A DNA stretch of 64,000 bases from Bradyrhizobium sp. JYMT SZCCT0180 (GTDB lineage: Bacteria; Pseudomonadota; Alphaproteobacteria; Rhizobiales; Xanthobacteraceae): assembly GCF_018130165.1 (NCBI RefSeq), contig NZ_JAFCLZ010000013.1, forward strand, positions 62,001 through 126,000, written 5' to 3'. Under the pieces are notes generated by a model. The model searched no databases, had not been told where the DNA came from, and saw nothing but the letters and a program-made list of their open reading frames with translations. Below are positions 54,319-63,625 of the stretch, in pieces. Both the position numbers and the translations under genes were made by a program. Each line of letters opens with the position of its first letter. Position 1 is the first letter of the stretch.

Positions 54319-54631
54319 GTCGCGCTCCCTTTGCCCATGCCGACAGCATCCTCCCGCCGGGACCAAAGGGCAACCGATGACTTGGCTGCTCTCCTGGACC
54401 GCTCTCTCGGGCCGGGCCGCGGCCTTGGGGATCGCGCGGTTGCTCGCATCCGGGGCCGCCGGTTTCCAAAGGCTGGCGTCCGGTCGAGAGGTGGTCCGGG
54501 GAACTACGTATGACTAATCCGGAAATCTTAGCCGCCCATTATTCTTAAGGCCGATTCATTCCTTGTTTACCGCTTTCTATAACCCCGGTTTGGCGGCGAA
54601 ACGTCAGCTTGTCGCGCGACATGGGGGATCG
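54319..54631. other. Divergent promoter gap, 313 bases, nothing else recognised
   Basis: Lies between the start of the small gene at 54318 and the GGDEF-EAL start at 54632. I see no clear promoter, palindrome or coding motif. Confidence 0.35.
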
Positions 54632-57625
54632 ATGATGTTGCGTACCAACCTGGCGCGCATGTTCGGAGCGCTCAGCGCCACCAATGAAGCCATCCTGCGG
54701 GCCAAGTCGGAGGATGAGCTTTTTCAGAGGGTTTGCGACGCTGCGGTGTTTGGCGGCAAGTTCCTCGGCACGGGCATGCTGCTCGCCGACGGCAACGGCC
54801 GTTTGCGTTGTGTTGCCGGCGCCGGCCTTGGCGTCGACACGCTGAAGAACGCGGACAATGCCAGTTCGGTTCACGCGGATTCGGACGATGGCACGGGCCT
54901 GGCACCGTCCGCATATCGCGCCGGCCGCTCGTTCGTCTCCAACGATTACATCAATGATGAGCGAACAAAACGCTGGCATACCCAGGCGCGTCAGATCGGA
55001 GCCCGGTCGGCCGCCGCCGTGCCGATCAAGCGGCACGGGAAACCGATCGGCGTGCTGCTGTTTTATCTGGAACAACCCGATGCGTTGAACGATGAAACGG
55101 TCGGTCTGCTCGAGCGCATGGCCGAAAACGCCTCCTTTGCACTCGACAATTTTGACCGCGACAATGCCACGGCGCGCATCACCCGGATGTTTGCCGCGCT
55201 CACCGCGACCAACGAAGCGATCATGCGGGCGCGTTCGGAAGACGAGATGTTCACGCGCGTTTGTGAGGCCGCCGTCGATCAGGGAAAACTGCTCGGCGCC
55301 GCCATCTTCCTGCCCGAGCCTGACACCACCTGGTTCAGGCTGGCCGCGCAGGCGAGCGTCTATCCCGAAATCACCGCGAGCCTGCGTTTCTCCTGCGATC
55401 CTTCGATCCCGCAAGGACAGGGCATGGGCGGGACGGCATTCCGGACAGGCAAGCCTTGCCTTAGCAACGACGTGCCCAACGATCCGCGCTCGCGCCCGTG
55501 GTTGCCGCTGGTGGAAAAAGCAGGGCTGGCGGCGTGCGCGGTGTTCCCGCTGTTCGCCGGCGCCAGGACCGTAGGCGTCATGTACTTCTTCTTCGGCGGT
55601 GGCGACCGGCTCGATGACGAGATGACCGCCCTGATGGGGCGGATCGTCGAAAACGTCTCGTTCGGGCTGGATGGGCTGACGCAGGAGGCCGAGCGCAGCG
55701 CCGCCGAACGGCAGAAGGAGCGGATTGCGCGCCTGCTGGCCGCCCTGGGCGCCACCAACGAAGCGATCATGCGGGCAACCACGCGCGAGGAGTTGTTCCG
55801 GCGGGTATGCGAAGCGGCGGTGCTGGGCGGTGATTTCAGCTCCACGGTCATTGCGCTGGCGCACCCCGACAACGAGTTTCTGAAGGTGGTCGCGGCAGCG
55901 GGGCCCAGACGGGACCAGGTGATCGATCTCCGCTTGTCCGCGCACGCGCATCATCCGGAAGGACAGGGCGTTACCGGCATCGCGATGCGTACGCGCAAGG
56001 CGTGCATCAGCAATGACTATCTCGCCGACTTTCCGGTGAACAGCCATTTCTACAATCGCGCCAGGGACCGTGCGACCATGTCGGGCGCGGCATTGCCGCT
56101 GATGCGTGGCGGAGAGGCGCTTGGCGCGCTGTTGTTTTTGTCGAGGGAGCGCAACGCATTCACGCCCGAATTGACCGAGCTGCTGCAGCGTCTTGCCGAC
56201 AATGTCGCGTTCGCATTGGAGAATTTCGAGCGCGCCGACGCGAAAACGATCGCGGATCAGCGCATCGAATATCTCGCCTCCCACGACAGCCTCACTGATC
56301 TACCGAACCGCGAATCGTTCAACCAGCTGCTGCACTTTGCAATCGAGTCGGCGCGGCGCCAGGATCGCCAGCTGGCCGTGTTGTTCATCGATCTCGACCG
56401 CTTCAAGGTCATCAACGATTCGCTCGGCCATGACGCCGGCGACCGGCTGCTGACCGAGATCGGCGCCCGGCTGCGGCGCAGCGTTCGGGCTTGCGACGTC
56501 GTCGCCCGGCTTGGCGGTGACGAGTTCGTCCTCATTCTGGAGGATGTTTCCGGGCGGGAGGACGTCGAGGGCGTCGCGCGAGACCTGCTGAGGATTTTGA
56601 GTGAGCCGATCCAGCTCAGCGGCCACGAATGTAACGTCACCGCCTCGATTGGCGTGGCGATCTATCCGGCTGATGGCACCGACATTCAGACCCTGACCGC
56701 GAATGCCGACACGGCGATGTATCTCGTCAAGGGCGACGGGAAGGACGGATTCAGGTTTTTTACCCGCGACACCAGGACCCAGCCCATCGAGCGGCTCACG
56801 ATGGAAACCAACCTCCGGCATGCGCTGGAGCGCAACGAGCTGCTGCTGCATTATCAGCCCAAGATCGATCTGAACACCGGCGAGATCACCGGCGTCGAGG
56901 CGCTGTTGCGCTGGCGCGCTCCGGACGGAGCCATGCTGCCGCCATGCGAGTTCATTCCGCTTGCCGAAGAAACCGGCCTGATCGTTCCGATCGGCCGTTG
57001 GGTGCTCAGGGAAGCCTGCGCGCAGAACATGATGTGGCAACGCCAGGGGATGCGGCCGGTCTCGATGGCGGTCAACCTTTCCCCGCGCCAGTTTGTCGAC
57101 GAACGCCTGTTGCAGGACATCGATGCGGCGCTGGCGATCAGCGGCATGCCGCCGGACCTGCTCCAGCTCGAGGTCACCGAAAGCATGGTGATGCAGAACG
57201 TCGCGCGTGCCGTGCGTGTGCTGGACGGGATCGAGGGGCGGGGCATTCATATCGCCATCGACGATTTTGGCACCGGTCACTCCTCGATGTCGCTGATGAA
57301 GCAATTCCCGATCGACACCATCAAGATCGACCGGTCCTTCGTTCGCGACCTCGCGGATGACATGGAGGACCAGGCGATCGCGCAGGCCATCATCAGCATG
57401 GGCAAGGCGCTCGGGATGACCGTCGTGGCCGAGGGCGTGGAGACCATCGAGCAGCAAGCGTTCCTGCGCCGGCACGGCTGCGACGAGATGCAGGGTTACC
57501 TGTTCAGCAAGCCGCTGCCGCCGGGCGGCATTGCGGATCTGCTGCCGCCGCTTCATGCAGCGTCGCCTCCGCTCCAGCCGGGCGCCGATGGCGAATCCAA
57601 AGCAGCAGAGCTTGCGATCGACTAG
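54632..57625 (+). CDS. Triple-GAF GGDEF-EAL cyclic-di-GMP protein
   Basis: 997 residues. Three tandem GAF modules each open with an ATNEAI motif and an R-V-C-(D/E)-A-A-V stretch, at about residues 9, 185 and 367; the repeats are clearly homologous. A GGDEF domain follows (LGGDEFVLIL near 627) with an intact RxxD inhibitory site (RACD, five residues before the motif). An EAL domain follows from about 754 (GVEALLRWR, VTESMVM, DDFGTG). The GGDEF and EAL motifs are both intact, so both synthesis and breakdown of c-di-GMP are possible. No membrane segment. GGGGGA precedes ATG 54632; TTG 54563 is a poorer start. Confidence 0.95.
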   Translation: MMLRTNLARMFGALSATNEAILRAKSEDELFQRVCDAAVFGGKFLGTGMLLADGNGRLRCVAGAGLGVDTLKNADNASSVHADSDDGTGLAPSAYRAGRSFVSNDYINDERTKRWHTQARQIGARSAAAVPIKRHGKPIGVLLFYLEQPDALNDETVGLLERMAENASFALDNFDRDNATARITRMFAALTATNEAIMRARSEDEMFTRVCEAAVDQGKLLGAAIFLPEPDTTWFRLAAQASVYPEITASLRFSCDPSIPQGQGMGGTAFRTGKPCLSNDVPNDPRSRPWLPLVEKAGLAACAVFPLFAGARTVGVMYFFFGGGDRLDDEMTALMGRIVENVSFGLDGLTQEAERSAAERQKERIARLLAALGATNEAIMRATTREELFRRVCEAAVLGGDFSSTVIALAHPDNEFLKVVAAAGPRRDQVIDLRLSAHAHHPEGQGVTGIAMRTRKACISNDYLADFPVNSHFYNRARDRATMSGAALPLMRGGEALGALLFLSRERNAFTPELTELLQRLADNVAFALENFERADAKTIADQRIEYLASHDSLTDLPNRESFNQLLHFAIESARRQDRQLAVLFIDLDRFKVINDSLGHDAGDRLLTEIGARLRRSVRACDVVARLGGDEFVLILEDVSGREDVEGVARDLLRILSEPIQLSGHECNVTASIGVAIYPADGTDIQTLTANADTAMYLVKGDGKDGFRFFTRDTRTQPIERLTMETNLRHALERNELLLHYQPKIDLNTGEITGVEALLRWRAPDGAMLPPCEFIPLAEETGLIVPIGRWVLREACAQNMMWQRQGMRPVSMAVNLSPRQFVDERLLQDIDAALAISGMPPDLLQLEVTESMVMQNVARAVRVLDGIEGRGIHIAIDDFGTGHSSMSLMKQFPIDTIKIDRSFVRDLADDMEDQAIAQAIISMGKALGMTVVAEGVETIEQQAFLRRHGCDEMQGYLFSKPLPPGGIADLLPPLHAASPPLQPGADGESKAAELAID

Positions 57626-57663
57626 CGCAGGCCGCGGAACCTCGCTCGGTGCCGAGGGTGCGA

Positions 57664-57680
57664 CACTACATTCAGTAGTG
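57664..57680. promoter_or_regulatory. Palindrome CACTACATTCAGTAGTG before marR
   Basis: Perfect six-base arms around ATTCA, 65 bases before the GTG start of the MarR-type gene and 39 bases after the GGDEF-EAL stop. Size and place suit a MarR dimer operator. A weak terminator of the preceding gene is the alternative, but no T run follows. Confidence 0.4.
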
Positions 57681-57744
57681 ACAAGCTCCCGGCCTTCGGG
57701 TATATATTTCGCATGCGAACTAAATTCCAAAAGCGCGTCCGCAA

Positions 57745-58185
57745 GTGACCTCGCGCCCGGACCGCCGGCTGGTCTTCCTGCTCAACGTCGCGCAGCGCCG
57801 GCTGCAGCGATGGGTCGCCACGAAGACAGAGAGGAACGGGGTGACGGCCGCGCAGTCCGGCCTGCTCTTTATCCTCGGTCAACACGACGGGGCGTTGATG
57901 GGCGAGGCGGGTGCGGCGCTGGACCTCGGTCCGCCCGGCATCAGCGGCCTGGTGGACCGGATGACGGCGGCTCGCCTGATCGAGCGGCGCGCCGATCCGG
58001 ATGACGGCCGCGCGTGGCGGCTTTGGCTGACGCCGGTCGGGCGCGTGGCACTGGCGCAGTCGAAGGCCGGGCTTGCCGAAATCAACGCGCGCCTCGCCGA
58101 GGGATTCACCGACGCCGAAATCGAAATCGTCGCGCGCTGGCTCACCAGTTTTCAAACCAGGTTTCCAAGAGGAGAAGTGCAATGA
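57745..58185 (+). CDS. MarR-family regulator
   Basis: 146 residues. The winged helix spans roughly residues 30-100 with GAALDLGPPGISGLVDRMTA and the wing ERRADPDDGRAWRLWLTPVG. The start is GTG 57745 with a poor ribosome site. Its stop overlaps the enoyl-CoA hydratase start as ATGA, so the two are co-translated and the regulator probably controls this small acyl-CoA operon. The ligand is perhaps an acyl- or aryl-CoA. Confidence 0.9.
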   Translation: MTSRPDRRLVFLLNVAQRRLQRWVATKTERNGVTAAQSGLLFILGQHDGALMGEAGAALDLGPPGISGLVDRMTAARLIERRADPDDGRAWRLWLTPVGRVALAQSKAGLAEINARLAEGFTDAEIEIVARWLTSFQTRFPRGEVQ

Positions 58186-58958
58186 CCGAACACATCAAAG
58201 TCGAAAACGATGGCGGCATCCTGATTCTGACGATGGCGCGGCCCGACAAGAAAAACGCGCTGACAAACGCGATGTATGGCGCGCTGGCCGACGCAATCCA
58301 GGGTGCGGAGACCGATCCCGCCGTCCGCGTGGTCCTGATCCGGGGCGAGGGCGACATGTTCACCGCCGGCAACGACGTCGGCGAGTTCGCGGCGATTGCC
58401 ACTGGCCAGATGCAGGGCGAGCGCCACGTCAGCCGCTTCCTGAAATCACTCGCACAATCCAGCCGCCCGCTGGTCGCCGCGGTCCAGGGCCGCGCCGTCG
58501 GCGTCGGGACCACGATGCTGCTGCATTGCGATCTCGTGGTGCTGGCCGAAAACGCGCTGCTTTCAACGCCGTTCGTCAATCTGGCACTGGTGCCGGAAGC
58601 CGCATCCAGCCTGCTGATGCCGCTTCGGATCGGTTATGCGCGCGCCTTTGAGATGTTTGCGCTCGGCGAACCCGTGAATGCTGCCTCCGCGCTTGCGTGG
58701 GGCATTGCCAACCGCGTCGTGCCGCTCGACCGGCTCGATGCCGAGGCAAAGGCGCTTGCAGGACGTCTCGCCAGGCAACCGGCCGGTGCCGTCAGCACGA
58801 CCAAGCGGCTGATGCGCAATCCCGAGATGTTGATGGCGCAGATACTGGCAGAGAGTGAACGGTTCGCGGAACGGTTGAAGACGATGGAGGCGCGCGAAGC
58901 CTTCACGGCATTCGCCGAGCGCCGCCCGCCGGATTTCTCGAAGCTTGCGGCAACTTGA
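58182..58958 (+). CDS. Enoyl-CoA hydratase/isomerase family protein
   Basis: 258 residues of the crotonase superfamily. The oxyanion-hole segments are GDMFTAGNDVGEFA near residue 62 and AVQGRAVGVGTTMLLHCD near 105. Only the second catalytic-type glutamate is seen (LALVPEAASSLL near 133), so an isomerase-like or single-acid chemistry is possible. The start overlaps the MarR stop (ATGA). It acts on an acyl-CoA of unknown chain. Confidence 0.9.
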   Translation: MTEHIKVENDGGILILTMARPDKKNALTNAMYGALADAIQGAETDPAVRVVLIRGEGDMFTAGNDVGEFAAIATGQMQGERHVSRFLKSLAQSSRPLVAAVQGRAVGVGTTMLLHCDLVVLAENALLSTPFVNLALVPEAASSLLMPLRIGYARAFEMFALGEPVNAASALAWGIANRVVPLDRLDAEAKALAGRLARQPAGAVSTTKRLMRNPEMLMAQILAESERFAERLKTMEAREAFTAFAERRPPDFSKLAAT

Positions 58959-59019
58959 CCCTATCGGACGCCCCCGCTACCTCTTTTCCCCGCTGGCGAA
59001 GTGCTGGCGGGGAAAAGCA

Positions 59020-60633
59020 ATGAACAATAATAATGACGCTTCCGAGTTCGATTACGTCATCGTCGGCGCCGGCTCGGCCGGCTGCGTGCTCGCCAACCGG
59101 CTGAGCGCGGACGGCAAGCATTCGGTGTTGCTGCTGGAGGCCGGACCAAAGGACAGCAATCTCTGGATCCACGTGCCGCTCGGCTACGGCAAGCTGTTCA
59201 AGGAAAAATCCGTCAACTGGATGTACCAGACCGAGCCCGAGCCGGGCTTGAACGGCCGGCAGGTGTTTCAGCCGCGCGGCAAAGTGCTGGGCGGCTCGAG
59301 TTCGATCAACGGCCTGCTCTATGTGCGCGGCCAGCACGAGGATTACGATCGCTGGCGCCAGCGCGGCAATGCCGGCTGGGGCTTTGACGATGTGCTGCCC
59401 TATTTCAAGAAGGCCGAAAATCAACAACGCGGCGGCGGCAAGTATCACGGCGCAGGTGGCCCGCTGCCGGTATCGGATTGGCGGCATCACGACCCGCTGT
59501 CGGAAGCGTTCGTCGTCGCGGCCGCCGAGGTCGGCATTCCCACCAATCCCGATTTCAACGGTGCGACCCAGGAAGGCGCCGGGTTTTTCCAGACCACGAC
59601 GCAGCGCGGCCGCCGCGCCAGTTCGGCGTTCTCCTATCTTCGTCCTGCCAGGAACCGCAGCAATCTGCACATCGAAACCTCGGCATTGGCGCAGCGCATC
59701 CTGTTCGAAGGCCGCCGCGCCAGCGCGGTCGAGTACAAGCAGGAAGGCCGCGTGCGCGTTGCACGGGCGCGCAAGGAAATTCTGGTCTCCAGCGGCGCAT
59801 ACAATTCCCCGCAATTGCTGCAGCTCTCCGGCGTCGGCCCTGCCGACCTCCTGAAGAGCCACGGTATCGAGGTTGTGCTCGACGCGCAGGGCGTCGGCAA
59901 CGACCTGCAGGATCATTTGCAGGTTCGGCTGGTGACGCGTTGCGCCCAATCCATCACGCTGAACGACATCGTCAACAACCCGGTGCGGCGGGTGATCGCC
60001 GGTCTGCAATATGCGGCGTTCCGCAAGGGCGCGCTGACGATCGCGGCCGGCACCTCGGGCGCGTTCTTCAAGACCAGTCCCCGTTTGGCTTCGCCCGACA
60101 TCCAGATTCACTTCCTGCCGTTCTCGACCGACAAGATGGGCGAGAAGCTGCATGCGCAATCGGGCTTCACGGCCTCGGTCTGCCAGCTGCGCCCGGAAAG
60201 CCGCGGCTCGCTGCGCATCAAGAGCGCGGACCCCAGCGTGGCGCCGGAAATCCGTATCAATTATCTCGCGACCGAAACCGACCGCCGCGCCTTCATCGAC
60301 GGCATCAGGATATTGCGCAAGATTCTCGCGGCGCCCGCGCTAAAGCCGTTTGCGGTCGGCGAGGTCGATCCCGGACCGAAGGTCGCGAGCGACGACGAGT
60401 TGCTGGATTTCTGCCGCCGCACCGGCAGCACGGTCTATCATCCGACCTCGACCTGCCGGATGGGCAACGATCCGCTGGCGGTGGTCGATCAGCGTCTGAA
60501 AGTGCGTGGCATCGAGGGCCTGCGCGTGGTCGATGCCTCGATCATGCCGGATCTGATGTCCGGGAATACCAACGCGCCGACTATCATGATCGCCGAAAAA
60601 GCCTCGGATATGATTTTAGAGGACGCGCGGTAG
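59020..60633 (+). CDS. GMC-family oxidoreductase (choline dehydrogenase-like)
   Basis: 537 residues. The FAD motif VGAGSAGCVLANRLS is near residue 18, the GMC signature GGSSSINGLLYVRG near 90, and the catalytic histidine in VYHPTSTCRMG near 468 with an asparagine in SGNTNAPTIM. It oxidises an alcohol to an aldehyde or acid. Start ATG 59020 follows GGGGAAAAG. It lies in line with the MarR-ECH genes but 61 bases on, so it may or may not share that transcript. Confidence 0.93.
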   Translation: MNNNNDASEFDYVIVGAGSAGCVLANRLSADGKHSVLLLEAGPKDSNLWIHVPLGYGKLFKEKSVNWMYQTEPEPGLNGRQVFQPRGKVLGGSSSINGLLYVRGQHEDYDRWRQRGNAGWGFDDVLPYFKKAENQQRGGGKYHGAGGPLPVSDWRHHDPLSEAFVVAAAEVGIPTNPDFNGATQEGAGFFQTTTQRGRRASSAFSYLRPARNRSNLHIETSALAQRILFEGRRASAVEYKQEGRVRVARARKEILVSSGAYNSPQLLQLSGVGPADLLKSHGIEVVLDAQGVGNDLQDHLQVRLVTRCAQSITLNDIVNNPVRRVIAGLQYAAFRKGALTIAAGTSGAFFKTSPRLASPDIQIHFLPFSTDKMGEKLHAQSGFTASVCQLRPESRGSLRIKSADPSVAPEIRINYLATETDRRAFIDGIRILRKILAAPALKPFAVGEVDPGPKVASDDELLDFCRRTGSTVYHPTSTCRMGNDPLAVVDQRLKVRGIEGLRVVDASIMPDLMSGNTNAPTIMIAEKASDMILEDAR

Positions 60634-60641
60634 GAATTTCG

Positions 60642-60744
60642 CTGTCATCATCCGCGAAGGCGGATGATCCAGTATTCCAGAGGCGTCCGTGATTGAACCG
60701 ATAAGCTGCTGCGTACTGGATACCCGCCTTCGCGGGTATGACAG
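60642..60744. repeat. Palindromic intergenic repeat, class 2 (REP/BIME-like)
   Basis: CTGTCATCATCCGCGAAGG with GATCCAGTA (60642-60674) is repeated in inverted order as TACTGGATACCCGCCTTCG with GGGTATGACAG (60714-60744). It sits between the convergent GMC and hemE genes and differs in sequence from the repeat at 49651. It can fold into a long hairpin and may serve as a shared transcript end. Confidence 0.75.
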
Positions 60745-60757
60745 TCTCGCGCTTGGC

Positions 60758-61804
60758 TCAGCCCTTATACGCCCGCACCCGCTTCAGCATCTGCTCGACA
60801 TGCGCGATCGGAGTTTCCGGCTGGATGCCGTGGCCGAGATTGAAGATCAGGCGGCCACTGGCGTAATTCGCCAGCACGTCGTCGACCGCGCGATCGAGCG
60901 CCGCGCCGCCGGCGATCAGCGCCAGCGGGTCGAGATTGCCCTGCACGGCGACGCGGTTTTGCACGCGCTCACGGATCAATGACGGCTCGGCCGCCCAGTC
61001 GATGCTGACCGCATTGACGGCGGTCGCCTCGACGTAAGCAGGCAGCATTGCACCTGCGCCGCGCGGAAAGCCGATGATCCTGGCATCGGGCGCTTGCGCG
61101 CGCACGCCCGCGACGATGCGTTTGGCGGGCTCGATCGACCAGCGCTGGAATTCGCGCGGCGGCAGCACGCCGGCCCAGGTATCGAAGATCTGCAGCACGT
61201 CGGCGCCGGCCTTGAGCTGGCCGAGCAGATACTGGATCGAATTCTCGACCAGCACGTCGATGATTTTCGAGAACGCCTCGGGATGGCGATAGGCCATCAT
61301 CCGGGCCGGCGCCTGATCCGGCGTGCCCTGGCCTGCGACCATGTAGGTCGCCACCGTCCACGGCGCGCCGCAGAAGCCGATCAGCGCGATGTTGGGATCG
61401 AGCTCGCGGCGCACTCTTCTCAGCGCCTCATACACCGGTTCGAGTTTGCTGAAGTCGGCCTGCGTGGCCAGGCCCGCCACCTGCTCCGGCGTATCCAGGG
61501 GGTCGAGCCGTGGGCCTTCGCCGGCCTCGAAGCGCACGGAACGGCCGAGCGCGTAGGGGATGACGAGAATGTCGGAAAAGATGATCGCGGCATCGAAGTT
61601 GAAACGGCGGATCGGCTGCAGCGTCACTTCGGCGGCGTATTCCGGCGTGAAGCACAGATCGAGAAAGCCGCCGGCCTTGGCGCGCAGTTCGCGATACTCG
61701 GGCAGATAACGCCCGGCCTGCCGCATCATCCAGACCGGGGGCACCGGCTGACGGTGGCCGGCTAATACGTCGAGAAACGGCTTGATTGCAGGAGAGGAGG
61801 TCAA
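60758..61804 (-). CDS. hemE: Uroporphyrinogen decarboxylase
   Basis: 348 residues. It removes the four acetate carboxyls of uroporphyrinogen III to give coproporphyrinogen III in heme and chlorophyll synthesis. Signature 1 is PVWMMRQAGRYLPEY near residue 22 and signature 2 GFCGAPWTVATYMVAG near 135. The start is probably TTG 61804, which gives the usual family length; an upstream ATG at 61930 would add 42 unrelated residues. A six-codon open frame starting at ATGGCTGG overlaps the TTG as TTGA, and a perfect inverted repeat lies just before it (see 61821-61851). Confidence 0.9.
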   Translation of the reverse strand: MTSSPAIKPFLDVLAGHRQPVPPVWMMRQAGRYLPEYRELRAKAGGFLDLCFTPEYAAEVTLQPIRRFNFDAAIIFSDILVIPYALGRSVRFEAGEGPRLDPLDTPEQVAGLATQADFSKLEPVYEALRRVRRELDPNIALIGFCGAPWTVATYMVAGQGTPDQAPARMMAYRHPEAFSKIIDVLVENSIQYLLGQLKAGADVLQIFDTWAGVLPPREFQRWSIEPAKRIVAGVRAQAPDARIIGFPRGAGAMLPAYVEATAVNAVSIDWAAEPSLIRERVQNRVAVQGNLDPLALIAGGAALDRAVDDVLANYASGRLIFNLGHGIQPETPIAHVEQMLKRVRAYKG

Positions 61805-61820
61805 ACTCTGGTTCCAGCCA

Positions 61821-61851
61821 TGTATCAGGAGACATTGCCGTTCCTGATACA
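61821..61851 (-). promoter_or_regulatory. Perfect inverted repeat before hemE
   Basis: TGTATCAGGA (61821-61830) and TCCTGATACA (61842-61851) are perfect ten-base arms around an 11-base spacer, ending 16 bases before the TTG start. In RNA it forms a stable hairpin next to the ribosome site; as DNA it would suit a dimeric regulator. No T run follows, so it is not a terminator. Confidence 0.6.
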
Positions 61852-61956
61852 CGCCAGTTAAGGCTTGGCCAAGCGTTTGATGGCTATCGCTATTCAATCG
61901 ATGGTTATCGTCAGGCGCCGGATTCCCCAATCCGGTTCAACCTTCAGAGAGGATTG

Positions 61957-63624
61957 CTAGTTTACCAGCACGGCCCCGTCGCAGCGGATTCCAACCACCC
62001 ACACGTCGGCCTGTCCGATTCCGACACCGAGCGTCGCAAGCACCGAGGCTAGCAATTGATCGATCGAACCGGTCGCACCGCCAAGGATGCCGCTGACTGT
62101 CGAACCGAGCCCGGGAACGGGAAGTCCTAACGGGCCCACATTCACCGACAGCGACAGATCCCCAAGCAGGCTCGATGTGAGAGACTGGGTAAAGTTGGTG
62201 GTCGTCACCGTACGTTTGACCTGCGATTGGATGTCCGCGTAGCTGAAGTCGACGTTCTTGGCGGTCGTGTTGCCCATCCCGGCGTGGGCGCGACCGGTGA
62301 CTGTCACTGCACCCAGATTGACCAGCGTGGCCGCGGGCGGGTTCGGCTTGCTTGTGAAGTTCTTCAGCTCGGCTGTCGTCACGTTGCCGATCCATGCATC
62401 GACGATTCCGGGCGTTACGCCGAGCGTGACGGTCGATGTGTTGATACTCGGGCGCCCGCAGTTCAGGGCGTTGAGTGTGGCCGTGCCGGACGCTATTTCG
62501 ACATACAGCGGCAAATTGACCACGGGAACAGCGCCGCTGCCGACCAACTGTACCGACAGCAGAATGCGGGTCTGCGCGGTGTGCACGCTGGCGCCTTTGG
62601 TACCGAGCGTAATCCATCCGGAGCCGACCGGCCGCTCGCCGATGGTCGCAGTGAGGGAGGCGCTGGCGATGCCCGGCAAACCGAGGTTGACGGAAGTTGC
62701 GATCTGGTTTGTGCCATTTGCGACCTGGCCCGTTGCGGACACCAGATCAAGCGCCGACACGCCGACGCCAACCTTGGCTTTCTGTCCGGTAGGGAGATTG
62801 GCATACGGACCGACGTCGATCAGTGATCCCGGCTTGATTTTTGTCGTGCTGCTTGAGACGGCTTGCGAGATCGTCGATAACGCAGCCGTTGCGGCGTTCG
62901 CTCCATTGGCGGTCTGCTGGGTGGTCAATGCCGCCGCGATGATGTCGGCGACTTTAACGTTGCTGGTGAGCACGCTGTCATAGGTGGCGCCCGTCAGGTT
63001 GATACGTGTCGCCAACGCGGTGAGGAAATCCAGCGCGTCGATGCGAGCGCTGACGAGGGCTTCATAGTCCATCACCGACAGCGACAGATTGGTTCCGAGG
63101 GTCGCGCCGAGCATGGCGTTGATCAATCCGTTGTTCACCGATAGGAGTCTCGAGCCGATGGCAAACGACGCGATGGCGGTCGACGACGCGGTGGCTGACG
63201 TCTTTATCGTGAACTGATCGGTGCCAGTGAATACGCGCGCAAAATACAGCGGCGTCTGGGTATTCAAGGTTACGCGTGCTGCATTCGCGGTGCCGATCCC
63301 CGGTGTCACGAAGCGGGTTTGTGGCGAAACGGCGCTGTTGGCAGTATATGTTCCGAGTTCGAGCTTTACCATTGAGCTGGCGGGATAGTTGTTTTTCACG
63401 ACCGTCGCCGTCGCAGCGTTCACCGCGTTGGAAAGATTGCTGGCAGCAACGATGGCAGCGAGGTCAGCGGTGCTCTGGGTCTTGCGCCGGTCAGCGAAGA
63501 TCGTTCCAAGATCAACCGCAAGCGCGGTGCATCCGATCACCAGGACCATCAGGCCGGCACCCATGATGGCTATGTTGCCCCGCTCGTCGGCGCGAAACCG
63601 CCGGAATATCGGCTTCGTTATCAA
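61957..63624 (-). CDS. TadG-like protein (Flp pilus/exported family)
   Basis: About 555 residues. The N-terminal TadE/G-type stretch ERGNIAIMGAGLMVLVIGC, then ALAVDLG (residues 14-40), is a membrane anchor with the pilin-like glutamate. The rest is Thr/Ser/Ala-rich and extracytoplasmic, as in TadG proteins. I prefer TTG 63624, placed right after GGAGGG, which itself lies in the last codons of the upstream gene; ATG 63639 would overlap that gene by 14 bases. It follows a TadE-like gene by one base. Confidence 0.85.
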   Translation of the reverse strand: MITKPIFRRFRADERGNIAIMGAGLMVLVIGCTALAVDLGTIFADRRKTQSTADLAAIVAASNLSNAVNAATATVVKNNYPASSMVKLELGTYTANSAVSPQTRFVTPGIGTANAARVTLNTQTPLYFARVFTGTDQFTIKTSATASSTAIASFAIGSRLLSVNNGLINAMLGATLGTNLSLSVMDYEALVSARIDALDFLTALATRINLTGATYDSVLTSNVKVADIIAAALTTQQTANGANAATAALSTISQAVSSSTTKIKPGSLIDVGPYANLPTGQKAKVGVGVSALDLVSATGQVANGTNQIATSVNLGLPGIASASLTATIGERPVGSGWITLGTKGASVHTAQTRILLSVQLVGSGAVPVVNLPLYVEIASGTATLNALNCGRPSINTSTVTLGVTPGIVDAWIGNVTTAELKNFTSKPNPPAATLVNLGAVTVTGRAHAGMGNTTAKNVDFSYADIQSQVKRTVTTTNFTQSLTSSLLGDLSLSVNVGPLGLPVPGLGSTVSGILGGATGSIDQLLASVLATLGVGIGQADVWVVGIRCDGAVLVN

Positions 63625-63625
63625 G

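Noticed and set aside
54545..56284. 579-codon open frame on the minus strand
   Set aside because: It lies wholly opposite the GAF part of the GGDEF-EAL gene, is rich in Arg/His/Gln/Gly typical of a GC-rich antisense shadow, and has no ribosome site or motif.
56300..57730. 476-codon open frame on the minus strand
   Set aside because: Shadow of the GGDEF-EAL coding strand; no domain recognised.
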